Assembly: GCA_964645625.1 (NCBI GenBank)
Contig: CAZYAI010000074.1
Coordinates: forward strand, 1 to 8,672
Reading direction: 5' to 3'
From: AB-137-C09 sp964645625
Lineage (GTDB): Bacteria > Pseudomonadota > Zetaproteobacteria > Mariprofundales > Mariprofundaceae
DNA: 8,672 nt
Shown here: piece by piece, positions 1 through 4,940 of the stretch
Numbering within the stretch: position 1 is the stretch's first letter
How the letters are laid out: each line of letters opens with the position of its first letter
Program-made: the position numbers and the translations under genes
The notes under the pieces: model-generated
Databases searched by the model: none
What the model was told of the DNA's origin: nothing
The model's input: the letters and a program-made list of their open reading frames with translations, nothing else

Positions 1-508
1 TTTCATCAAAAGAAGAAAGCATATCCGCAATGGCTTTTTGTTCGGGGAGAGGGGGGAGTTTAATTGGGTATTCCCTCATTGTCTTCAGTGAAACATTCTT
101 GATTGTTGTCCCACCAGCCAACCGATCTATATATTTCTGAAAATGCCTATTTGTGAGGGTGTACTTAATAAATTGCTTATCTACATCATCAAGCACATTA
201 AAATAACAAGCGCTTTTTCCCAAAAAACACTTTTCATTATTATACTCAGCAACATTCCCCAATGTTCCATTAATTGAGACTAATAGAGTTCGATTATTTA
301 AATTCTTTTTATATTTGTTGAATTCTTCAGTCGAAGTTCTTTTGGTGTCTTTTGTAAAAACAATTTTTCCATCCCGAAGGTTGTTCCCATTTACGAAATA
401 GTATTCGCCTTCATCATCATAATTTGGTGTTCCATGTAATCCATCACCTAAATGAGATACAACCTCCGTTAATGAGGTATCAATCCATTCTTCAGGGGAA
501 TCAAACAT
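1..508 (-). CDS. hsdS: Type I restriction-modification specificity subunit HsdS (partial, 3' end beyond left edge)
   Basis: Specificity subunit of a type I restriction-modification enzyme; it selects the target DNA sequence for the HsdM methylase and HsdR translocase. The 169 visible residues begin MFDSPEEWIDTSLTEVV, a typical HsdS opening, and cover the first target recognition domain. They end in the conserved linker LPPLPEQKAIADMLSSFDE (about residues 151-169) that leads to the central coiled-coil spacer. The second recognition domain and second spacer lie outside the window. The ATG overlaps the end of the RhuM-Fic gene by 8 nt (shared ATGTTTGA), with an AGGA about 10 nt upstream, so coupled translation is likely. 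The stretch is visibly more AT-rich than its neighbours, as is usual for exchanged recognition domains. The family call rests on the linker motif and the hsdM neighbour; the DNA target cannot be predicted. Confidence 0.93.
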   Translation of the reverse strand, partial: MFDSPEEWIDTSLTEVVSHLGDGLHGTPNYDDEGEYYFVNGNNLRDGKIVFTKDTKRTSTEEFNKYKKNLNNRTLLVSINGTLGNVAEYNNEKCFLGKSACYFNVLDDVDKQFIKYTLTNRHFQKYIDRLAGGTTIKNVSLKTMREYPIKLPPLPEQKAIADMLSSFDE

Positions 509-1490
509 AACTTGTTTTTCCTGTGAGTAGTAAAATCACCAGCCCGATCATGCGCGCTTTGCTTGTTGGGTTGCTTTCGGCAATCAGCAGGGTAATGGAG
601 GTGAGGGCTTCCGGTGTAACCCTGCCTTTAAAATCAACACCTGACTTTTGCAGAAACCAGATAAAGGCAAAGGCGGCAGTGCGTTTGTTGCCATCGTTAA
701 AGGGGTGATTCTTGATGATGAAATAGAGCAGGTTGGCGGCCTTTTCTTCCAGCGTGGGGTAGACATCTTCACCAAAAGCAGACTGATAGATATTACCCAC
801 GATCCCTTGCAGGCTGCCTTCGTTTTTCTCCTGGGCAAACAGCGGCGTGGCTTGCCCCTGAGTCATCAAGGTCTGCTTCAATGTGTCAACGGCGCGGTAT
901 AACTCGCTGGCTTCCAATTGAATGCTGCTGCGGCTGCTTCCTTGCGTGGGCAGGTTATCTTCATCGTATGCTTCCAGAGAAAACCACGTATGGGCAAAGG
1001 CTGTAACCAAAGCCAGCACGTCATCGGTTTGCAGCTGTTGATTGTCTTGCGCGAGGGCTTTGACCTCCTCCACGGCGTGCAAAAAGGTATCAAGGTTTTT
1101 GGCAATACGATTCGGATTGATGGTGTAGCCCTGGGTGATATGTTGCTTGAGTGTTTGTGTTGCCCATTTGCGGAATTTCGTGGCTGTTTTGGAGTTTACG
1201 CGATAGCCCACAGAGATCATCATATCGAGATTGTAGTGGTCAATGTTTCGCGCAACCTCGCGCTTGCCCTCTTGTTGAACTATTCGGAATTTCCGAATAG
1301 TTGAAGCCTCTTCCAACTCGTCTGTTTTAAATATGTTTTTAATATGCTCGTTAATGGTGGGAACATTCACGCCGAATACTTCGGCAAGCTGCTTTTGTGT
1401 TGCCCACACCGTCTCTTGTTCGGCATCAGCTTGAAGTGCAATGCCGCCATCATCCGTCTGATAAACAATCAGCTTGCTTTCTTCACTCAT
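501..1490 (-). CDS. RhuM / Fic-Doc fusion protein inside the type I RM operon
   Basis: A 329-residue two-domain protein. Residues ~1-125 match the RhuM ('virulence RhuM') N-terminal region: a helix-turn-helix-like segment ATQKQLAEVFGVNVPTINEH (30-49), then TIRKFRIVQ (64-72), HYNLDMMISVGYRVNS (85-100) and FRKWATQTLKQHI (106-118). Residues ~195-329 form a Fic/Doc domain with the core motif HPFNDGNKRTAAF (262-274). The Lys in GNKR resembles Doc, which phosphorylates EF-Tu, rather than the GNGR of classical AMPylating Fic proteins, so the transferred group is uncertain. I saw no (S/T)xxxE(G/N) inhibitory motif. The start ATG overlaps the hsdM stop (ATGA) and the 3' end overlaps hsdS by 8 nt, placing it firmly in the RM operon. 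RhuM family genes are known to occur among type I RM genes, but their role there is unclear. A regulatory or toxin/guard role is inference only. Confidence 0.9.
   Translation of the reverse strand: MSEESKLIVYQTDDGGIALQADAEQETVWATQKQLAEVFGVNVPTINEHIKNIFKTDELEEASTIRKFRIVQQEGKREVARNIDHYNLDMMISVGYRVNSKTATKFRKWATQTLKQHITQGYTINPNRIAKNLDTFLHAVEEVKALAQDNQQLQTDDVLALVTAFAHTWFSLEAYDEDNLPTQGSSRSSIQLEASELYRAVDTLKQTLMTQGQATPLFAQEKNEGSLQGIVGNIYQSAFGEDVYPTLEEKAANLLYFIIKNHPFNDGNKRTAAFAFIWFLQKSGVDFKGRVTPEALTSITLLIAESNPTSKARMIGLVILLLTGKTSYV
1278..1302. repeat. 25-bp near-perfect palindrome inside the rhuM-fic gene
   Basis: Two 12-bp arms, AACTATTCGGAA and TTCCGAATAGTT, are perfect inverted repeats around one central base at 1290. 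The site lies in the rhuM part of the coding sequence and encodes TIRKFRIV (residues 64-71), a stretch that is conserved in RhuM proteins. Part of the symmetry may therefore come from protein constraint. It could also be an operator or RNA hairpin; that is untested. Confidence 0.6.
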
Positions 1491-3043
1491 AATTCAAACC
1501 CAATCTTGGCCAGTTGGGTTTTGATCTGCTCATCCAGCTCTTTCTCTTTTTGCATTTGAGCTGCAAGGGTAGTGGTCAAGTCCTTCATTTTCTCTTCAAA
1601 GGGTATGCCGTCATCCTCTTCATCGGGAATGCCTACATAACGTCCCGGTGTGAGCACAAAGCTGTGCTTTTCAATATCGCTAAGGGTGGCTGATTTGCAG
1701 AAGCCTTTCACATCTTCGTAAACTGGCGAGGCTAAAGCCTCACTTCCAGAACCAGAAGCAATCGGAGGTGCGACTTTAGTCGCGCGCCAGCTATGATAAG
1801 TCTTTTCAATCTTCTCAATATCTTCAGGTGCAAACTCACGATGAACCCTGTCTTTCATGAAACCCATTTCTGAAGCATCAATGAATAAGGTCTCACCACG
1901 GCGCACTTCTTTGCCTCGGCGCAGAATCCAAATCGTAGCTGGAATACCTGTGTTATAAAAAAGCTGCTTGGGCAGGGCTATGATACAATCCACCAACCCA
2001 GCTAGAACAATATTTTTCCTTATCTCACCTTCACCCGATGTATTGGAACTTAGCGAACCATTTGCCAAGACGGTTGCCATCACACCATGAGGGGCTAAGT
2101 GATAAAGCATGTGCTGCATCCAGCCGAAGTTGGCATTGCCAGCAGGTGGCACACCATATTTCCAGCGTCCATCCTCCTGCAAAATATCTTGCCCCCATTC
2201 CGATTGGTTGAAGGGAGGATTGGCAAGGATGTAGTCCGCTTTTAAATCAGGGTGCATATCCTTTAGGAAGGTGCCTTCGGTATTCCACGCCACGAACTGA
2301 GAATTGATATTGCGAATCGCCAGATTCATCTTGGAAAGCTTCCAAGTGGTTTGGTTGGACTCCTGCCCGTAAATGGTGATGTCCTGAATATTGCCTTGAT
2401 GCTCTTCGACAAACTTCTCACTCATCACAAACATGCCGCCACTACCACAAGCAGGATCGTAAACCCTGCCTTTGTATGGCTCGATCATCTCAACCATGAG
2501 TTTCACGATGGATTTGGGGGTATAGAATTGACCGCCCTTCTTGCCTTCAGCATTGGCAAACTCACCAAGGAAATATTCATACACACGGCCAAGCAGGTCT
2601 TTGGCGTTTTCGTTTTGGGTTTTTAGCTCAGTGTCAGAGATGACATCAATCAGTTGCCCCAGCGAAGTTTTATCCAAGTTGGGTTTGCCATACACACGAG
2701 GGAGAACGTTTTTTAGTTCGGGATTTTCTTTCTCGATGACTTCCATCGCCGCATCCAGTGCAACGCCAATCTCTGGCAGTTTAGCTTTGGCTTGCAAATG
2801 CTTCCAGCGAGCCTGTTCAGGTACAAAGAAACAATTTTCGGCAATGTATTCATCACGGTCTTCAGGGTCGGAATACTCCTCCTGATCTAAGCGTTCATAC
2901 AACGCTTGGAACGAATCAGAGATATATTTGAGGAAGATGAGTCCCAGCACCACATTTTTATACTCGGCGGCATCAATGTTTTTTCTCAGTTTATCGGCTG
3001 TTTTAAATAAGCTTGCTTCAAAATGGTTGTTTTCGGTTGCCAT
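1487..3043 (-). CDS. hsdM: Type I restriction-modification DNA methyltransferase subunit HsdM
   Basis: Adenine-N6 DNA methyltransferase subunit of a type I RM enzyme; with HsdS it methylates the host target site. From the chosen start the protein has 518 residues, usual for the family. The N-terminal helical domain (~8-150) includes the typical EYKNVVLGLIFLKYISD. Next come GGQFYTPKSIVKLMVEMI (170-187), the SAM-binding motif DPACGSGGMF (196-205) and the catalytic NPPF (275-278). The C-terminus has the characteristic YEDVKGFCKSATLSDI (442-457) and LTPGRYVG. I start at 3043 (MATENNHFEASLF) because AAGGAA lies just upstream; the in-frame ATG at 3094 would add 17 poorly supported residues. Residues ~421-441 (ATKVAPPIASGSGSEALASP plus V) are an unusual insertion encoded by a palindromic DNA element. 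The gene overlaps the next one by 4 nt. Confidence 0.96.
   Translation of the reverse strand: MATENNHFEASLFKTADKLRKNIDAAEYKNVVLGLIFLKYISDSFQALYERLDQEEYSDPEDRDEYIAENCFFVPEQARWKHLQAKAKLPEIGVALDAAMEVIEKENPELKNVLPRVYGKPNLDKTSLGQLIDVISDTELKTQNENAKDLLGRVYEYFLGEFANAEGKKGGQFYTPKSIVKLMVEMIEPYKGRVYDPACGSGGMFVMSEKFVEEHQGNIQDITIYGQESNQTTWKLSKMNLAIRNINSQFVAWNTEGTFLKDMHPDLKADYILANPPFNQSEWGQDILQEDGRWKYGVPPAGNANFGWMQHMLYHLAPHGVMATVLANGSLSSNTSGEGEIRKNIVLAGLVDCIIALPKQLFYNTGIPATIWILRRGKEVRRGETLFIDASEMGFMKDRVHREFAPEDIEKIEKTYHSWRATKVAPPIASGSGSEALASPVYEDVKGFCKSATLSDIEKHSFVLTPGRYVGIPDEEDDGIPFEEKMKDLTTTLAAQMQKEKELDEQIKTQLAKIGFEL
1723..1790. repeat. Palindromic (REP-like) element inserted in frame within hsdM
   Basis: A 68-bp structure bounded by 6-bp inverted repeats, CTGGCG (1723-1728) and CGCCAG (1785-1790). 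Inside it are two compact hairpins: GAGGCT-AA-AGCCTC (1728-1741) and GCGACT-TT-AGTCGC (1770-1783), separated by 28 bp. It encodes about 20 residues between the conserved HsdM segments TYHSWR and YEDVKGFCKSAT, which in relatives are separated by only a few residues. The GCGACTTTAGTCGC core resembles gammaproteobacterial REP hairpins. Identity as a mobile palindromic element is inference from structure. Confidence 0.6.
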
Positions 3044-3046
3044 ATG

Positions 3047-3052
3047 TTCCTT
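3047..3052 (-). promoter_or_regulatory. Ribosome binding site deciding the hsdM start
   Basis: On the minus strand AAGGAA precedes ATG at 3043 by 3 nt (5 nt from the GG). The upstream in-frame ATG at 3094 has no comparable site, which supports the shorter HsdM. Confidence 0.65.
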
Positions 3053-3172
3053 TTTATAGACGAATAAAACGGCTTTTCGTTTAAGATGGGACAAAATTAA
3101 TGATTAACCGCCCGCACACGTGCATTATCTCTTAATGACCAAAAAATAGAACAACACACAGCATACGAACGG

Positions 3173-3316
3173 CTAGCATAGCAATACTATGCCATCACCT
3201 CTGAGGTCTGCCAACAAAGCATACGTGTTGCGCACTGCTGGTCGGTCGAAGTAAGCGCAGTGTTCATCGCCATAATCAAGCCAAGGCTCGGCGGAATAAA
3301 CATCCACAATCACCAT
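3173..3316 (-). CDS. Candidate small ORF, 47 codons, unknown function
   Basis: An open frame starting at ATG 3316 and ending TAG at 3173-3175. It reads MVIVDVYSAEPWLDYGDEHC in its first 20 residues, continues with AYFDRPAVRNTYALLADLRG and ends DGIVLLC. It is in the same frame as the upstream methyltransferase: after that gene's TAG there are 11 further sense codons before this ATG. Composition and codon choice (GAT, GCT, TTG common) look protein-like. However, I see no ribosome binding site before the ATG, and the ORF is short enough to arise by chance. It could be a real small protein, the decayed end of a former gene, or noise. I do not recognise the sequence. Confidence 0.28.
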   Translation of the reverse strand: MVIVDVYSAEPWLDYGDEHCAYFDRPAVRNTYALLADLRGDGIVLLC

Positions 3317-3349
3317 TGTGGGATACAGATGAAGGTGCAAGGGTGGTTT

Positions 3350-3949
3350 CTAGGCAATAGTTGAACAGCATCGACGCATGAGGATATGCCGAGGTGGGGT
3401 AGGGTGGTTGGTGTCGGGCGTGTGGCTGGTGATGTTCCAACCTGCGCGTTGCCATGTGATGCTGGCTTGCATGATCGCTTCGAACTCTGCCATGCCACCT
3501 TCGTGACCTGTGTAGCAGAGTAAGGAGATGATGCCCGTGTCAGCTAAGCATGCCATGCTTTGTTCGATTGCTGTTAGGGTTGAATCTGGCTGGGTGCACA
3601 GGGCTTTGTTCGTGCCACCAGGTAAATAACCAAGGTTGAACATAATCGCTTGCACACAGCCATGCAGTGATGCGGGGATTGCCGTTGCGATGTGCGCGTG
3701 AGAACCATGAATCCACGTGATTTTTTGTTGCCAGGGGGCGCAGTGTAATCGCGCTTGCTCAATTGCTTCTGCTTGAACATCAAAGGCAAAAACACGGCAT
3801 GTGTCGGGGCTTGCTTGTGCTAAAAAGGCGGTGTCTCGCCCATTACCTGCGGTGGCATCAATGACTGCTACGGCATCGCTCAACACAGGCAATAAGCATT
3901 GCTGGGCGCGTGCCGTTAAACTGTTGCGGCGAGGGTGTGTGACGGACAT
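3350..3949 (-). CDS. YtqB/MnmM-type SAM-dependent methyltransferase (putative tRNA mnm5s2U34 methyltransferase)
   Basis: A 199-residue Rossmann-fold methyltransferase of the family annotated as 'rRNA methylase' (YtqB family). Visible motifs are the SAM-binding loop DATAGNGRDTAFLA (31-44), the acidic ribose-binding region FAFDVQ (54-59), the family hallmark NLGYLPGG (105-112) and CYTGHEGGMAEF (145-156). Length matches the family (about 190 residues). The Bacillus subtilis member was reported as MnmM, which methylates 5-aminomethyl-2-thiouridine at the tRNA wobble position, the step done by the MnmC methyltransferase domain in E. coli. Assigning that substrate here is inference by homology. The ATG overlaps the SDR stop in TAATG, with no clear Shine-Dalgarno, implying reinitiation after the SDR gene. 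Confidence 0.85.
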   Translation of the reverse strand: MSVTHPRRNSLTARAQQCLLPVLSDAVAVIDATAGNGRDTAFLAQASPDTCRVFAFDVQAEAIEQARLHCAPWQQKITWIHGSHAHIATAIPASLHGCVQAIMFNLGYLPGGTNKALCTQPDSTLTAIEQSMACLADTGIISLLCYTGHEGGMAEFEAIMQASITWQRAGWNITSHTPDTNHPTPPRHILMRRCCSTIA

Positions 3950-4635
3950 TAAAAGGGAACGATTTGACCATCGTAGGCGATGAAAGCACCAGCTTCGTAT
4001 TGGTCGGCTTGTGCAATCACGCGCGTCATGCCAGCGACCGACGTGGTGACATCAATCAAGCCTGTTTGCTGGGTCATATCGGTTTGCACCCAGCCTGGAT
4101 GCAGGGTAATCACGTGAATGCCATCGCCTGCTAAATCCACGCTCATCGATTTGGAAATGATAATCAGCGCGGACTTGGCGGCACGGTAGGCGTAAGTGCC
4201 GCCGCTGCCATTGTCACTGACCGAGCCCATTTTGGAGCTGATGTTGGCAATCACCGCGTGGCCTTGCCGTAATCGTGGCAACAGGGTTTGTACCACGCGC
4301 AAAGGACCTATGGCATCGACGTTAAACACTTCGCTCATCGTTGCCACTGTGACACCTTCGAGCGTCTGCCCTTGTTTGCCTGGGCCATAGATGCCTGCGT
4401 TGTTAATAAGCAGATCAATGCTGTTAGGGAGTTGATCGTTTGTGGCGCACTGTGGTGCATCGTCTGTTGATACATCCCAACGCACCAGATGGAGGTGGTT
4501 ACAGGTTAAGTCATGCAACGCAGTCGCTTGCTCAGGGTCGCGGCAGCATGCCCAAACGTGATGACCTTGAGCCAAGTAGTGGCGCACAAAACCAAGACCC
4601 AAACCACGGTTAGCACCGCTGATTACGATATGCAT
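3949..4635 (-). CDS. SDR family NAD(P)-dependent oxidoreductase
   Basis: A 228-residue classical short-chain dehydrogenase/reductase, probably cytosolic. It has the N-terminal cofactor loop SGANRGLGLG (6-15, TGxxxGxG pattern with S for T), DV at 54-55, the structural motif NNAG (78-81), the serine-containing strand NISSKMGS (131-138) and the catalytic YxxxK as Y150-x3-K154. These are followed by HPGWVQTDM (179-187). The HPGWVxTDM segment and short length resemble the C-factor/CsgA-like and 'sniffer'-like SDR branch; the substrate cannot be predicted. A strong AGGGGGGA lies 4 nt before the ATG. The gene leads a two-gene unit with the methyltransferase, and is divergent from leuC. Confidence 0.9.
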   Translation of the reverse strand: MHIVISGANRGLGLGFVRHYLAQGHHVWACCRDPEQATALHDLTCNHLHLVRWDVSTDDAPQCATNDQLPNSIDLLINNAGIYGPGKQGQTLEGVTVATMSEVFNVDAIGPLRVVQTLLPRLRQGHAVIANISSKMGSVSDNGSGGTYAYRAAKSALIIISKSMSVDLAGDGIHVITLHPGWVQTDMTQQTGLIDVTTSVAGMTRVIAQADQYEAGAFIAYDGQIVPF

Positions 4636-4685
4636 AGCATCCCCCCTGACGAAACAGGTCGAGAACTGTACGTTTTGATTTTATA

Positions 4686-4703
4686 TCCGCAATGGCGTGT
4701 TTT
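4686..4703. repeat. Partial copy of the ~85-bp intergenic repeat
   Basis: TCCGCAATGGCGTGTTTT is identical to the matching 3' part of the copy at 4806-4871 (from 4852). The rest of this left-most copy is missing or degraded. Confidence 0.6.
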
Positions 4704-4720
4704 TTGTGGCATGCCGTTGT

Positions 4721-4788
4721 GATGCGGTATCCAAGTCTTGCGTTCGTTCACTGGATTGCGGATCAAGTCCGCAATGACGTGGTTTTCC
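4721..4788. repeat. Intergenic palindromic repeat, copy 1
   Basis: Begins GATGCGGTATCCA and ends GGTTTTCC. It contains the hairpin ATTGCGGA (4755-4762) / TCCGCAAT (4768-4775) with loop TCAAG. It aligns to copy 2 with roughly ten substitutions and two one-base gaps over 68 positions. Its translation WIADQVRNDV is a known tell-tale of dispersed palindromic repeats misread as protein. Confidence 0.8.
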
Positions 4789-4805
4789 TCGGTCATACTG
4801 CACTT

Positions 4806-4871
4806 GATGCAGTATCCAGTTTTGCGTCCGTTCTCTGGATTGCGAACCGCGTCCGCAATGGCGTGTTTTCC
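4806..4871. repeat. Intergenic palindromic repeat, copy 2
   Basis: Starts GATGCAGTATCCAG, 85 bp after the start of copy 1, and ends GTGTTTTCC. The hairpin is weaker: ATTGCG (4839-4844) / CGCAAT (4854-4859) with a 9-nt loop, so this copy has begun to decay. Its translation, WIANRVRNGV, parallels that of copy 1. Confidence 0.8.
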
Positions 4872-4890
4872 GCTTTTGTCTTATGCGTTT

Positions 4891-4918
4891 TTGCCATTCT
4901 GCTACAAACTTCTAGCAT
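4891..4918 (+). promoter_or_regulatory. Possible sigma70 promoter for leuC
   Basis: TTGCCA (4891-4896, 5/6 match to -35) and TAGCAT (4913-4918, 4/6 match to -10) are separated by 16 nt, in the unique sequence between the repeats and leuC. This is a weak consensus match found by eye, and the resulting leader would be very short. Confidence 0.3.
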
Positions 4919-4929
4919 GCCGCACTCTT

Positions 4930-4936
4930 GGAGTGA
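4930..4936 (+). promoter_or_regulatory. Ribosome binding site deciding the leuC start
   Basis: GGAGTGA with the GGAG ending 7 nt before ATG 4941. It selects the standard-length LeuC and argues against upstream in-frame ATGs that fall in repeat DNA. Confidence 0.75.
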
Positions 4937-4940
4937 GCGC

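Larger units (their letters stand above)
3044..3349. other. Intergenic region between mnmM-like gene and hsdM
   Basis: About 306 bases between the methyltransferase stop and the HsdM start. The half next to hsdM (3044-3170) is AT-rich and probably carries the RM operon promoter. The best minus-strand -10 candidate is GATAAT (3124-3129), but the only -35 candidate is a poor TTGTTC at 19-nt spacing, so I do not call a promoter. Two small hairpins are present: CCACAAT/ATTGTGG (3304-3310 with 3315-3321) and GCATAG/CTATGC (3176-3181 with 3187-3192). Neither is followed directly by a T-run on the minus strand, so neither is a clear terminator. The stretch 3173-3316 holds a candidate small ORF listed separately. 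Confidence 0.55.
4636..4940. other. Divergent intergenic region (SDR gene / leuC) filled with repeats
   Basis: These 305 bases contain two full and one partial copy of an ~85-bp repeat (about 4686-4871), leaving short unique flanks at both ends. On the minus strand TATAAA (4680-4685) is a possible -10 for the SDR gene about 45 nt before its ATG, but no convincing -35 is seen. On the plus strand a possible leuC promoter is listed separately. I see no leader peptide rich in leucine codons and no attenuator-like hairpin with a T-run. A gene start at 4692 on the plus strand is rejected because this sequence is repeat DNA. Confidence 0.7.

Noticed and set aside
918..1304. Plus-strand 128-codon open frame opposite the rhuM-fic gene
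   Set aside because: It is antisense to a protein with clear RhuM and Fic motifs, and its own translation has no recognisable domain.
2351..2885. Plus-strand open frames opposite hsdM
   Set aside because: Two overlapping frames antisense to the conserved HsdM motif region, without ribosome binding sites or family features.
3044..3094. HsdM start at ATG 3094, 17 codons upstream
   Set aside because: The extra residues have no family match, and the internal ATG 3043 has AAGGAA immediately upstream and the usual HsdM N-terminus.
3233..3262. Inverted repeat CACTGC ... GCAGTG
   Set aside because: Only 6-bp arms with an 18-nt loop inside the candidate small ORF; expected by chance.
3304..3321. 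Intrinsic terminator after the MnmM-like gene
   Set aside because: The hairpin CCACAAT/ATTGTGG is short and, on the minus strand, is followed by ATGTTTATTCC without a proper T-run.
3350..3352. TAG of the MnmM-like gene read as an amino acid (recoding)
   Set aside because: The protein already has the full family length at this stop, and no recoding signal is visible; kept only as one weak explanation for the in-frame ORF downstream.
4686..4871. Possible CRISPR array
   Set aside because: Only two full, diverged ~67-bp copies about 85 bp apart, with hairpins inside the repeats and similar, not unique, intervening DNA; not CRISPR-like.
4692..4940. Longer LeuC beginning at an ATG at 4692
   Set aside because: The extra 83 codons are translated palindromic repeat DNA with no family similarity; ATG 4941 has a good ribosome binding site and gives the standard length with the iron-sulfur cysteines at expected positions.
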